A stretch of DNA of 64,000 bases from JBCBGF01 sp039193455 (GCA_039193455.1 JBCCWO010000004.1:62001-126000); one strand, 5' to 3'. Counted from the first letter of the stretch, positions 37,282 to 46,247 are shown. The notes: generated by a model not told the origin, from the letters alone. Numbers and translations are program-made.

Positions 37282-38325
37282 ATGGGCTATACTGAGACGA
37301 CCGTACGGATTGCCCCGTACCCTGCCGCATCGGCAGCACTTATCACCGCACCATCCTTTCTGATCGACCGGATCGAACCGGACGTGGAACAGATTCAGCT
37401 TCCCGCCCGCCCCGCTGGCGGTGGCGTGTTCCGCTATGGGCGCGGACGTCTGACCGGGGCTGGCACACCGCCCCGACGGCGCGTGTTCGGGCGACGGGCG
37501 CCGGTGACCGAGCTTTCCGGCACAGCGAATTTCGACTTCCGGCGGAACGAGCCAACGAACTGGGCCCACTTTCTGACCAACCACTTGCCGGTGTTCTTTC
37601 ACCTTTGCGACACCTTCAAGATTGATCCGCAAGACGCCACCATCGTGATGCCCGCCGACACCCCCGCCTACATTCGGCGCGCCGCTGCGTTTTTCGGTCT
37701 GACGCTGCTCTACGCCGATGGGCCGGTCGACGGGGACGGGATTGTTTTCGATCTTGAGCCCTGGACGGCCCTGCGCGCGGAACGTGCCCACTGGGTGCGC
37801 ACACCGCCCGCCCGCGCCGCGCTGGCACGGGGCCTGCTGTCCGAGATTGAGGCGGAGCTGCCGCGGCGGGTTTTCCTGTCGCGCCGCAAGACCCGCGCGT
37901 TGAAGAACGAAGCCGAAGTGCAAGAGTTCCTTGCGCCTTTGGGCTTTGAGACAGTGTACCCCGAGGATCTGAGCGTGGGCGACCAGTTCCGCCTCTTTAA
38001 CACCGCCGAACGGATCGTCGCGATTCACGGCGCGGGCCTCGCGCCCTTGCTGTACCGGCGCCAAAACAGTGCGTTGCGTGCACTTGTTGAGATCCTGCCC
38101 TGCGGGCATATGACCGACTACTATCGGGTAATGGCCGATCAGGTGGGCGTGCCGTGGGTCGGTGTGCGCGGTCGGATCAAGGCCGCCTATGTGGCACCGG
38201 CCTATGCGTTGAAGAAACGGTTTCGGCGTTACTCGCTCGACAATTTCGAGGTCGACGTGGCATCGATCGAGCGCGCCTTTTCCCTGCTGCCAGAGGTGGC
38301 GGTACCGGCAACAGCGGCGGGCTAG
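37282..38325 (+). CDS. Glycosyltransferase family 61-like (DUF563) protein
   Basis: 347 residues. The diagnostic C-terminal stretch is RLFNTAERIVAIHGAGLAPLLY, in which HGAGL is the DUF563/GT61 signature. RRVFLSRRKTRALKNEAEVQ and PLGFETVYPEDLSVGDQF lie just before it. Members transfer sugars to surface polysaccharides or proteins. No signal peptide is evident. It is followed six bases later by a GT32-like gene, so the two probably form a glycan-decoration operon. Confidence 0.83.
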   Translation: MGYTETTVRIAPYPAASAALITAPSFLIDRIEPDVEQIQLPARPAGGGVFRYGRGRLTGAGTPPRRRVFGRRAPVTELSGTANFDFRRNEPTNWAHFLTNHLPVFFHLCDTFKIDPQDATIVMPADTPAYIRRAAAFFGLTLLYADGPVDGDGIVFDLEPWTALRAERAHWVRTPPARAALARGLLSEIEAELPRRVFLSRRKTRALKNEAEVQEFLAPLGFETVYPEDLSVGDQFRLFNTAERIVAIHGAGLAPLLYRRQNSALRALVEILPCGHMTDYYRVMADQVGVPWVGVRGRIKAAYVAPAYALKKRFRRYSLDNFEVDVASIERAFSLLPEVAVPATAAG

Positions 38326-38331
38326 GGGCAC

Positions 38332-39138
38332 ATGAACACCTTGCCCAGATCACGCCCGGCGCGCCGCACCGGTGGCGGTGGCGCGATCCCCCGCGTCATC
38401 CATCAGACGTTTGAAACCGCGACCGTGCCGCCGGGCATGGCGCGGGCTGCGGACAGTTGGTCCGCTCTGAACCCCAGCTTTGATTGGCAGTTCCACGACG
38501 CCGATGACCGCCGCAATCTCATCGAACGTCACTACGGTTGGGACGTCGCGCGCGCCTATGCGCAGCTGAGCAATGGTGCCTTTCAGGCAGACCTCTGGCG
38601 CTACTGCCTGCTGCACGAACAGGGTGGGGTCTATGCAGATATCGACATGGTCTGCCTGACCGATCTTGAGGCGTTGCTGAGCCCCAAGGACCGGTTCGTG
38701 GCGGCACCGGATGGCTACAAACCCTGGGCGCTGTCCAACGGGTTTCTCTGCGTCGCGCCGAAGCATCCGGTGATGGCAGCCGCCATTGACCGCGCCACGG
38801 CCCAGATCCTGCGCACGCCACGCAAGTTCAACGGCTGGCAGATCACGGGGCCCGGCAATCTCGGGCTGGCCGCCAATCAGGCCTTGGGCCGATCCGCTGA
38901 AACACCGTTCTTCGGCGGGTCTTGCGTCGGCGACCTACGCCTTATTGAGCGTGCGAACGGATCGGCCACGATGCGCCGCCATTTTCACAGCAACGGCAAA
39001 CCCGTTTTGCTGACCGAATACCCCGACTATCGCGAGGATCTGGGCAGTGCGGGCCTTGCCCACTGGTCGGTTACGATCCCGCGGGCCTCCCCCCTCCGGC
39101 GGCTGGTGCGCACATTGCTCGGGCAACGCGCGGCATAG
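38332..39138 (+). CDS. Glycosyltransferase family 32-like protein
   Basis: 268 residues. PRVIHQTFETATVPPG is the N-terminal GT32/OCH1 motif. DLWRYCLLHEQGGVYADIDM contains the DxD sugar-nucleotide/metal site (DID). The C-terminal part ends in basic residues, perhaps for membrane association. It is expressed after the GT61-like gene (six bases apart). The acceptor is unknown. Confidence 0.85.
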   Translation: MNTLPRSRPARRTGGGGAIPRVIHQTFETATVPPGMARAADSWSALNPSFDWQFHDADDRRNLIERHYGWDVARAYAQLSNGAFQADLWRYCLLHEQGGVYADIDMVCLTDLEALLSPKDRFVAAPDGYKPWALSNGFLCVAPKHPVMAAAIDRATAQILRTPRKFNGWQITGPGNLGLAANQALGRSAETPFFGGSCVGDLRLIERANGSATMRRHFHSNGKPVLLTEYPDYREDLGSAGLAHWSVTIPRASPLRRLVRTLLGQRAA

Positions 39139-39371
39139 GAAAATGTGCCTGATTTTTGGGGCGTTTGCGGCGCGCGGCATCGAAGCGGGGCGTCGGACCT
39201 GGGTCGAATCACCCGATCCACCCGCCAGCCTTGAAATAAACTTGCGCCAGACCCACGATCTGTTTCACAAGACTCCCCACAGATTGGCCGTAGTGCGCGC
39301 AGCCCAGCGGGCAAAGTGTCGCCCTGCCACACGTGCTCTGGCCAGCAAACTGTAAAACTGGTAAACAAAAT

Positions 39372-39386
39372 TCACCAATCTGGTGA
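39372..39386 (+). promoter_or_regulatory. Candidate operator before the TRAP operon
   Basis: TCACCA-ATC-TGGTGA, an inverted repeat with perfect 6-bp arms, sits directly upstream of the ribosome-binding site (GGGAGGA, 39390-39396) of dctP. A further TGGT occurs at 39359-39362 in AACTGGTAAAC. TGGT/ACCA arms recall GntR-type operators, but no regulator gene is next to it. The rest of the 263-base gap after the GT32-like gene holds no gene that I can see. Confidence 0.45.
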
Positions 39387-39401
39387 GTAGGGAGGATACC
39401 C

Positions 39402-40448
39402 ATGCAATTCAAAGCCCTGGCTGCGGCCAGTGTTATCGCGCTGTCGGCAGGTGCTGCGCAGGCGCAAGATACCATTGAAATGACGTCTTCGTTCGGGAAG
39501 AACCTGCCGATCCTCGGCACCGCCGCACTCGACTTTGTGTCAAAAATCAACGGTATTTCCGAAACGGTTGAGTTCGAACATTTCGATCCCGGCGAGCTTG
39601 TCCCGACGCTGGAAGCACTGGACGCTGTGTCGAACGGATCGGTCGATGCAAGCTATGCGACCTCGGGCTACTGGCAGGGCAAGATCACCGCCGCGTCGCT
39701 GTTCGCTGCCGTGCCGTTTGGCCCGGAAGCGGGCGAATTCCTGGCCTGGATGCTCTATGACGACGGCCACGAAATGATGCAGCGCATGTATGACGACAAC
39801 GGGTATAACGTGCACGTTCTGCCCTGCGGGATCATCGCTCCGGAAACCTCGGGCTGGTTCAAGCAAGAGATCACCTCAATCGCCGATCTCGAAGGCCTGA
39901 ACATGCGCTTCTTCGGCCTTGGCGCCGAAGTGATGCAGCGCCTTGGTGTGTCGACATCGCTGCTTGCTGCAGGCGACATCTTCCCGGCGCTTGAGCGTGG
40001 GGCCATCGACGCGACCGAATTCTCGATGCCGCTGATCGATGCCCGCCTCGGCTTCCACAACATCGCCAAGTACAACTACTTCCCCGGCTGGCACCAGCCC
40101 GCGACCTTGTTCGAACTGCTGGTGAACAAGGACGTCTGGGAAGACCTCGACGAGCTCAGCCAAGAGCAGATCGAAGTGGCGTGCCTGGCCAACATCACCA
40201 CCAACTTCGCCGAAGGTGAGGCCAAGAACTTTGCGGCCATGGTCGACAATGCCGAAAACAACGGCGTGACGATCAAGCAGTGGGACCCCGAGATCCTCGC
40301 AACGTTTGAGTCGACCTGGAACGAAGTGGCAGCCGAGCTTGCCGCAGAAGACGCCTACTTCGCCGAAGTTTGGGCCGACCTGCAAGAGTTCCGCGCAGGC
40401 TACAAGAACTGGGGCAACTCGATCTACCTGCCGCGCCCGCGCAACTAA
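39402..40448 (+). CDS. dctP: TRAP transporter solute-binding protein
   Basis: 348 residues, DctP family. The signal peptide MQFKALAAASVIALSAGAAQA is probably cleaved after AQA at residue 21. The mature protein opens QDTIEMTSSFGKNLPI. GLNMRFFGLGAEVMQRLGVS and the Arg in NMRF (for carboxylate binding) are typical, as is RGAIDATEFSMPLIDARLGF. This branch resembles TRAP proteins for 2-oxo acids or mandelate-like substrates, but the ligand cannot be fixed from sequence. The strong GGGAGGA site precedes the ATG. Confidence 0.9.
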   Translation: MQFKALAAASVIALSAGAAQAQDTIEMTSSFGKNLPILGTAALDFVSKINGISETVEFEHFDPGELVPTLEALDAVSNGSVDASYATSGYWQGKITAASLFAAVPFGPEAGEFLAWMLYDDGHEMMQRMYDDNGYNVHVLPCGIIAPETSGWFKQEITSIADLEGLNMRFFGLGAEVMQRLGVSTSLLAAGDIFPALERGAIDATEFSMPLIDARLGFHNIAKYNYFPGWHQPATLFELLVNKDVWEDLDELSQEQIEVACLANITTNFAEGEAKNFAAMVDNAENNGVTIKQWDPEILATFESTWNEVAAELAAEDAYFAEVWADLQEFRAGYKNWGNSIYLPRPRN

Positions 40449-40465
40449 GCACGCGGACCAAGATA

Positions 40466-40492
40466 CGCCGGGGCGGCGCGTTCGCCCCGGTG
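40466..40492 (+). other. Intercistronic hairpin between dctP and dctQ
   Basis: CGCCGGGGCG (40466-40475) pairs with CGCCCCGGTG (40483-40492) with one G-U pair and a seven-base loop, beginning 18 bases after the dctP stop. No T-run follows. Its placement after the periplasmic binding-protein gene mirrors the hairpins at 8020-8044 and 18850-18876, again consistent with differential expression of binding protein over membrane subunits. Confidence 0.68.
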
Positions 40493-40532
40493 CCTTTGCG
40501 CATCCACGCGCAAGATGTGGACGGGGACATCC

Positions 40533-41327
40533 ATGCAAACAACTGACGAGCTTATCAAACTCTCCGATCCCGGCGAGATCGGGCGAGACCAACACCTGCG
40601 CCTCGATCGCTTTATCGTCGGTGTCTCAAATATCTTTGCCTGGCTCTTCCCCATCCTGATGATCGCCATCTGCAGCCAGGTTGTCCTGCGCGGCAGCGGT
40701 ATGAACCAGGCATGGCTTGATGACTTTCAGTGGTGGCTTTACGGCGCCGCGGTTCTGGTGGGCATCGGTTATGCCGTCACCACCAACAGCCATGTGCGCG
40801 TCGATATCCTGTACGACAATTTCGACGACCGGAAAAAGGCACGGATCGAAGTGTTCGCCCTCGCCTGGCTGTTCTTGCCCTTCATCATCCTCGCCTGGGA
40901 TGTGACGTTCCACTATGCCGTGTCGTCGGTGGTCGCCGACGAGGGTTCGGACAGCCCCAACGGATTGCACAACCTGTGGATCCTGAAGGTGGCGATGAAC
41001 GTCTCTTTCATCTTTATCGGCCTCGCCATCTGGGCCGCCTATGTCCGCAATCTGTCCAAGCTGACCGAGCCGGTATTCTGGAAGCAGCTTTTGTGGGCCT
41101 TCCCGGCCACCATGTTCCTCGTCAACCTGATGGCGTTCTATGCCATCTGGTGGGCGATCCGGATCACAAGCCCGGCCGAGGTCAGCAATCGCGACGTGAG
41201 CCGGTCGGCGATTTTCGATGAGTTCGATCTGGGCCCCTACGAGATCGAGTACACAATTCCGATCTCTCTGGTCTTGACCGTTCTGCTGATCGGGCTCGCC
41301 CGCGTCCTGTCGCGCAACGAAGGATAA
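40533..41327 (+). CDS. dctQ: TRAP transporter small permease subunit
   Basis: 264 residues with four main membrane segments plus an extra one near the C-terminus. VSNIFAWLFPILMIAICSQV is the first helix and WWLYGAAVLVGIGYAVTTNSHVRVDIL is the conserved DctQ core (only part quoted for position, about residues 67-90). It is larger than the usual 160-200 residues, as in the 2-oxo-acid TRAP branch. ATG 40533 was preferred over ATG 40515 because ACGGGGAC is well placed before it. Confidence 0.86.
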   Translation: MQTTDELIKLSDPGEIGRDQHLRLDRFIVGVSNIFAWLFPILMIAICSQVVLRGSGMNQAWLDDFQWWLYGAAVLVGIGYAVTTNSHVRVDILYDNFDDRKKARIEVFALAWLFLPFIILAWDVTFHYAVSSVVADEGSDSPNGLHNLWILKVAMNVSFIFIGLAIWAAYVRNLSKLTEPVFWKQLLWAFPATMFLVNLMAFYAIWWAIRITSPAEVSNRDVSRSAIFDEFDLGPYEIEYTIPISLVLTVLLIGLARVLSRNEG

Positions 41328-41331
41328 GACA

Positions 41332-42780
41332 TTGGCCATTCTCGAATTCCTGGGCCAATTCCTGACCCTGAACGAAATCGCCGTCATGGTGATGTTCGCG
41401 ACCTTCATCTGGATGCTGTTTCGCGGCATCCCCGTGGCCATGGCCCTTGTCGGCGTCAGCCTGATCTTCGTGCTGATTGCCGAGTTCTTCCTCGATCCCT
41501 TCCGCAGCAACTTCCGCGACGTGATCGAGTTTGACCGCACCGGCATCGAATACCAGCGGCTCCAGGCGCTGTCGGGCCGCCTCTTTGGCAATATCGTCAA
41601 GAACCCGGTTCTGGTTGCCCTGCCAATGTTCATCTTCATGGGTCTGATGCTGGATCAATCCGGCGTGGCCCAGCGGATGATGCATGCGATGCAAAAGCTC
41701 TTTGGCGGGCTTCGGGGCGGTCTGTCGCTGACCGTTATGCTGATCGGCATCATCCTTGCAGCGTCCACCGGGGTGATCGGCGCCTCGGTCACGCTTCTGG
41801 GCGTGATGGCGTTGCCTGCCATGATGGCCCAAAACTATTCGAAACCCATCGCCACCGGCACGATCGCCTCCGCCGGGACGCTGGGTATCCTGATCCCACC
41901 CTCGATCATGCTGGTGATCATGTCCGACCAGTTGGCGATCTCTCTGGGCGACCTCTTCATGGGCGCGCTCTTCCCGGGCCTGATCCTGGGCGGTCTCTAT
42001 ATCGTCTTCATCATCATTTTCGGCCTGATCTCGCCCTCGTCGATGCCGGCCCCGGAGCAAACCGAAGAGGTCAGCTGGCCGGTGGTCCGCGACGTGCTGC
42101 TCGCCGTTGTGCCGCCGATGTTCCTGATCCTGCTGGTTCTGGGCTCGATCTTTGCCGGGATCGCCACGCCGACCGAGGCTTCGGGTCTGGGCGCGCTTGG
42201 CGCGACGATCCTGGCCGCCGCGAACCGCAAGCTGACCTACAAGGTGCTGAAAGAGGTGAGCCGATCGACGCTCAACACCTCGGGCTACATTGTCGGGATC
42301 TTTCTGGCGGCAAATTTCTTTGCCTTCGTATTGCGCCGCTACGGCGGGGACGAAATCGTGCAGCACCTCGTGCTCTCGGCCTTCGACGACCCGTATATGA
42401 CGGTGCTGTTCATCCTGTTCATTGTGTTCCTTTTGGGCTTTCTTTTGGATTGGATCGAAATCACGATCATCATCATGCCGCTGATGCTGCCGATCATTAT
42501 CGGGCTGAACCTTGCGGTGCCGGGCTTCGATCAGGTGCGCGACCCCTCGGTCGTGTGGTTCGCGATCCTGGTGGCGGTGACGCTCCAGACATCCTTCTTA
42601 ACGCCACCCGTGGGCTTTGCGCTCTTTTACCTCAAGGGGGTCTGTCCGCCGGGTGTCACGCTGGGCCATATCTATCGCGGGATCATTCCCTTCGTGATGC
42701 TCCAGCTTCTGGGCCTGTTCATCGTGTTTGAGTTCCCGGCCCTCACCACCTGGCTGCCCTCAGTCGCTTACGGCGATTAA
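41332..42780 (+). CDS. dctM: TRAP transporter large permease subunit
   Basis: 482 residues, DctM/DedA-like, 11-13 membrane helices. Conserved elements include PMFIFMGLMLDQSGVAQRMM, GTLGILIPPSIMLVIMSDQL and ATPTEASGLGALGATILAAA. It forms the sodium-driven translocation unit with DctQ. The start is a TTG at 41332, four bases after the dctQ stop, with GAAGGA just upstream; there is no nearby ATG in frame. The extended DctM is characteristic of this transporter branch. Confidence 0.9.
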   Translation: MAILEFLGQFLTLNEIAVMVMFATFIWMLFRGIPVAMALVGVSLIFVLIAEFFLDPFRSNFRDVIEFDRTGIEYQRLQALSGRLFGNIVKNPVLVALPMFIFMGLMLDQSGVAQRMMHAMQKLFGGLRGGLSLTVMLIGIILAASTGVIGASVTLLGVMALPAMMAQNYSKPIATGTIASAGTLGILIPPSIMLVIMSDQLAISLGDLFMGALFPGLILGGLYIVFIIIFGLISPSSMPAPEQTEEVSWPVVRDVLLAVVPPMFLILLVLGSIFAGIATPTEASGLGALGATILAAANRKLTYKVLKEVSRSTLNTSGYIVGIFLAANFFAFVLRRYGGDEIVQHLVLSAFDDPYMTVLFILFIVFLLGFLLDWIEITIIIMPLMLPIIIGLNLAVPGFDQVRDPSVVWFAILVAVTLQTSFLTPPVGFALFYLKGVCPPGVTLGHIYRGIIPFVMLQLLGLFIVFEFPALTTWLPSVAYGD

Positions 42781-42795
42781 CGACGCCTCCGGCGG

Positions 42796-42847
42796 GAGTA
42801 TTTGCGCCAAGATGAAAGCAGCCCTCTTCATCTTGGCAAAAATACTC
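42796..42847 (+). repeat. Imperfect 21-bp inverted repeat after the TRAP operon
   Basis: The arms 42796-42816 and 42827-42847 match at 19 of 21 positions, with a 10-base loop. The core word is GCCAAGATGAA. It begins 15 bases after the dctM stop, next to a GC-rich CCTCCGGCGGG. The RNA would fold into a long stem, so it can act as a terminator or 3'-end protector, but there is no clean T-tract. I recall very similar GCCAAGATGAA-containing palindromes scattered between genes in Roseobacter genomes, so it may be a member of a dispersed family; this was not checked. Confidence 0.7.
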
Positions 42848-42919
42848 ATGCGCGATCCGCACCCAGCGCCCCCCTTTCGGTTCCGGGCCGCGCGACTATA
42901 GTTGCGCCTGAGACCGGGC

Positions 42920-43906
42920 ATGGGCAGCACATTCAACATCATGATCGTCGGCCAGCAGGGCCGGCTGATGTACGAGGCGGTGCTTTTTGCCGCGAGCCTG
43001 CGTGCGCGCGATCCCGGTTTTGCAGGTGGGCTTTATGTGGCCGAGCCACAGTCCGGCCCGCTGTGGCCAGGCGACCCGAGGATCAGCAATGACGCGGTGC
43101 GGCAGGTGCTGGATGACCTTGGCGCCCAGATTGTGCCGTTCGAGAGCCGCCATTTCGGGTCCGCCTATCCCAACGGCAACAAGGCCGAGGGTCTGTTGGC
43201 GCTGCCCGAGGGCGAGCCGTTTCTGTTTTTTGACACCGACACGCTGGTGACCGGCGCGGTAAGCGCCCTGCCCTATGACTTCGACCGCCCCGCCGCCTCG
43301 ATGCGGCGCACCGCGACCTGGCCGGTGATCGAGCTTTACGGCCCCGGTTACAGCGCGACGTGGCGCGCGCTCTACGATGCCTTCGATCTGGATTTTGAAA
43401 GTTCGCTCGACCTGACCCACCCGGAAGAATACTGGCAGCGCTATCTCTACTTCAACGCGGGCTGGTTTTTTGGGCCCTGCCCCCATGCCTTCGCCGACCG
43501 CTTCATCCAGGCGATGACCCGTATCCGCGACACCCCGCCGCCCGAGCTTGTGTGCCAGAAGATCTATCCCTGGCTTGACCAGATCGCGCTGCCGCTGGTG
43601 ATCCACGGGCTTGGCGGCGGGCGTCCGGGGCCAGAGCTTGCCGCGCTCGACGGCGGCGTGACCTGCCACTGGCGCGCGCTGCCGCTGCTTTATGCGCGCG
43701 AAAGCGACGCCACCATCGCCGCGTTAGAAGACATCGCGGCGCCCAATCGCATCAAGAAAGTGCTCAAACAATACGAGCCGTTTCGCCGTATGCTCTACCA
43801 GGGACGCGGCGAACGGGTCCGTGCAATGTTTGATCGCGCGGCCCTGCCGCGGCGTGAACAGGCCATTCGCAACCGCATCAAGTCCGAGCGCTTGTGGATG
43901 CGCTGA
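42920..43906 (+). CDS. Glycosyltransferase-like protein with DxD motif
   Basis: 328 residues. FNIMIVGQQGRLMYEAVLFA at the N-terminus and EPFLFFDTDTLVTGAVSALP at about residues 95-114 give a nucleotide-sugar-transferase look (DTD as DxD). YFNAGWFFGPCPHAFADRF resembles the acceptor-side loop of GT8-like enzymes. I cannot place it in a numbered family with certainty. ATG 42920 was used; a TTG at 42902 would add six residues. It lies after the TRAP genes and the inverted repeat, so it has its own transcription start. Confidence 0.7.
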   Translation: MGSTFNIMIVGQQGRLMYEAVLFAASLRARDPGFAGGLYVAEPQSGPLWPGDPRISNDAVRQVLDDLGAQIVPFESRHFGSAYPNGNKAEGLLALPEGEPFLFFDTDTLVTGAVSALPYDFDRPAASMRRTATWPVIELYGPGYSATWRALYDAFDLDFESSLDLTHPEEYWQRYLYFNAGWFFGPCPHAFADRFIQAMTRIRDTPPPELVCQKIYPWLDQIALPLVIHGLGGGRPGPELAALDGGVTCHWRALPLLYARESDATIAALEDIAAPNRIKKVLKQYEPFRRMLYQGRGERVRAMFDRAALPRREQAIRNRIKSERLWMR

Positions 43907-43964
43907 AGGCACGCTAGGCACACGCCGAAACGCCGTTGCCAGATAAAAAAAAGGGCAGCCCACG

Positions 43965-44849
43965 ATGTCTTCCTCCGCAGCCGAGACGCCGGCCGTAGAT
44001 CTTTTGACCGAGAGCCTGATGCCGGGCCGCGAAAGCGCGCTGCGCCGGATCTTCAACGCCCATGGTGCGCGCGAGCCCTTCATCATCTGGTCCCCCACGC
44101 AAGACGAGCTGCACAGCCCGCAAATTCGCCGCTTCGCCGAGATCTGCCGCGGCTTTGCGGACGATCAGGGCCGCGTGGCAAAGGCTGCTTTTCAGCTTTC
44201 GGCCTTCGAACAGCTGGCTGATTGGATCATGCTGCTTGAGCCGGATGGGGACGTCTACCGCTATGTCCATTACGGCGCCGGCATTGCCGAGTTTTATGGC
44301 CGCGACATCACGGGCGAGACGACCGAGACCTTCACCGGCCATATTGCCCAATTCTTCAAGGCGCTCTACCGCGCGGTGGAACAGCGCGGCGAGTGGGTTC
44401 TGAGCGAACATGAACCGCCCGCGGCGGTATTCGTGCGGTCGTGGCGCCGGTTGATCGTGCCGCTTGTGGGCGAAGACGGCAGCACGGTTGCGGGCTTTGC
44501 CGTCGCCAACCTGCCCGAGAACGACCTGCGGGCAGGGCTTGAGCTGATGGTCGATCCGGTCTTTGTGATTGGCGCCGATCAGCAGGTGCATTTCGCCAAC
44601 CGGGCCGCGCACAAGATCTTCGGGATCGCCACCCATGGCACCCAAGGGGTCTCTTTGCGCACGCTTACCGGCATCACGCTGGACACCGATCAAAGCCCCG
44701 AGGCCTTGCTCAGCGCGCAGGCGCATGAGGATACGATCGAGCTGACGGTGCGCGGCGGCATTGCCGAGCGTCTGGTGATGACGCTCAGCGCGGCCGAGCA
44801 TCGCGGCACAGCGCTCTACGTCGCGGTGATGCGCCTGCTGGGCACCTAG
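43965..44849 (+). CDS. PAS-domain protein without an output domain
   Basis: 294 residues. A first PAS-like region spans about residues 80-190 (FEQLADWIMLLEPDGDVYRY, YGAGIAEFYGRDITGE). A second, more canonical PAS follows (LELMVDPVFVIGADQQVHFANRAAHKIFG, about 195-225). No kinase, GGDEF, helix-turn-helix or methyl-accepting domain is visible. It may be a small sensor acting through partner proteins. The upstream sequence has AAAAAAAAGGGCAGCCCACG before the ATG, a fair ribosome-binding site. Confidence 0.68.
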   Translation: MSSSAAETPAVDLLTESLMPGRESALRRIFNAHGAREPFIIWSPTQDELHSPQIRRFAEICRGFADDQGRVAKAAFQLSAFEQLADWIMLLEPDGDVYRYVHYGAGIAEFYGRDITGETTETFTGHIAQFFKALYRAVEQRGEWVLSEHEPPAAVFVRSWRRLIVPLVGEDGSTVAGFAVANLPENDLRAGLELMVDPVFVIGADQQVHFANRAAHKIFGIATHGTQGVSLRTLTGITLDTDQSPEALLSAQAHEDTIELTVRGGIAERLVMTLSAAEHRGTALYVAVMRLLGT

Positions 44850-44918
44850 GCCGCCCGGCTGTTGTGGCGCCACGGGCTTTGCCCTAAACCCGGCGCCAAC
44901 ACAGACAGGGAGAGAGCC

Positions 44919-46208
44919 ATGACCGATAGCCCCCAGGCATTTGATACGCTGCAAATTCACGCGGGCACCGCGCCCGATGCCGCAACCGGCGCGCGGCAGG
45001 TGCCGATCTACCAAAGCACCGCCTTTGTATTCCGCGACGCCGACCATGCCGCCGCGCTGTTCAACCTGCAGGAAGTCGGGTTCATCTATTCGCGCCTGAC
45101 CAACCCGACGGTCGCCGCACTGGCAGACCGGCTGACCGCGCTTGAAGGTGGTGCGGGCGGCATCTGCTGTTCATCGGGCCATGCGGCGCAGATCATGGCG
45201 CTCTTCCCGCTGATGAACCCCGGCTGCAACATCGTCGCCTCGACCAAGCTCTATGGTGGCACGGTCCAGCAGTTCAGCAACACGATCCGCAAGTTCGGCT
45301 GGTCGTGCACCTTCGTCGATTTCGACGATCTGGACGCGGTGAAGGCCGCTATCGACGACAACACCCGCGCGATCTTTTGTGAATCAATTGCGAACCCCGG
45401 CGGCTATATCACCGATCTGGACGCCATCGCAGGCGTTGCCGATGGTGCGGGCATCCCGCTAATCGTCGACAACACCTCGGCCACGCCGTACCTCTGCCGC
45501 CCGATTGAGCATGGCGCGACGCTGGTGGTGCATTCGACCACGAAATACCTGACCGGCAACGGCACCGTGACCGGTGGCGCGGTGATCGACAGTGGCAAGT
45601 TCGACTGGTCGGCCTCGGACAAGTTCCCCTCGCTCAGCGCCGCAGAGCCCGCCTATCACGGCTTGAAGTTCCATGAAGCGCTCGGCCCCATGGCCTTCAC
45701 GTTTCACTCCATCGCCGTCGGTCTGCGGGACCTTGGCATGACGATGAACCCCCAGGGGGCACATTACACGCTAATGGGCATCGAAACGCTCAGCCTGCGG
45801 ATGCAGAAGCACGTTGAGAACGCCGTCAAAGTCGCCAAGTGGCTTGAGGCGGATCCACGGGTCGAGACGGTGACCTATGCCGGGCTCGAAAGCTCGCCCT
45901 ACTATGACCGGGTCGCCCGGATCTGCCCCAAGGGCGCGGGCGCGCTGTTCACCTTTGCCGTGAAGGGAGGCTACGACGCCTGCGTCAAGCTTGTCGACAG
46001 CGTTTCTCTGTTCAGCCACGTGGCGAACCTGGGCGATACGCGGTCGCTCATCATCCACTCGGCCTCGACCACGCACCGCCAACTCGGCGACGAAGCCCGG
46101 GTGGCCGCGGGGGCGGGGCCGAACGTGGTGCGCGTGTCGATCGGGACCGAGGATGCGGACGACATCATCGCCGATCTGGACCAGGCCTTGGCCAAAGCCA
46201 CCGCGTGA
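44919..46208 (+). CDS. metY: O-acetylhomoserine aminocarboxypropyltransferase (sulfhydrylase)
   Basis: 429 residues of the Cys/Met metabolism PLP family. The PLP lysine lies in LVVHSTTKYLTGNGTVTGGA. QVPIYQSTAFVFRDADHAA and FIYSRLTNPTVAALADRLTA are the N-terminal signatures. It makes homocysteine (or a related thiol amino acid) from O-acetylhomoserine and sulfide. ATG 44919 follows GGGAGAGAGCC, and the length fits the MetY/O-acetylhomoserine class rather than cystathionine gamma-synthase. Confidence 0.9.
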   Translation: MTDSPQAFDTLQIHAGTAPDAATGARQVPIYQSTAFVFRDADHAAALFNLQEVGFIYSRLTNPTVAALADRLTALEGGAGGICCSSGHAAQIMALFPLMNPGCNIVASTKLYGGTVQQFSNTIRKFGWSCTFVDFDDLDAVKAAIDDNTRAIFCESIANPGGYITDLDAIAGVADGAGIPLIVDNTSATPYLCRPIEHGATLVVHSTTKYLTGNGTVTGGAVIDSGKFDWSASDKFPSLSAAEPAYHGLKFHEALGPMAFTFHSIAVGLRDLGMTMNPQGAHYTLMGIETLSLRMQKHVENAVKVAKWLEADPRVETVTYAGLESSPYYDRVARICPKGAGALFTFAVKGGYDACVKLVDSVSLFSHVANLGDTRSLIIHSASTTHRQLGDEARVAAGAGPNVVRVSIGTEDADDIIADLDQALAKATA

Positions 46209-46215
46209 TCGCAGC

Positions 46216-46237
46216 GGCCCGGCCACAGGGTCGGGCC
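46216..46237. terminator. Possible bidirectional terminator between convergent genes
   Basis: GGCCCG (46216-46221) and CGGGCC (46232-46237) can pair across a ten-base loop in the 39-base gap between the ends of metY and the SIMPL gene. There is no T-tract on either side, so it is only weak evidence for termination. Confidence 0.35.
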
Positions 46238-46247
46238 AAGCCGCCGC

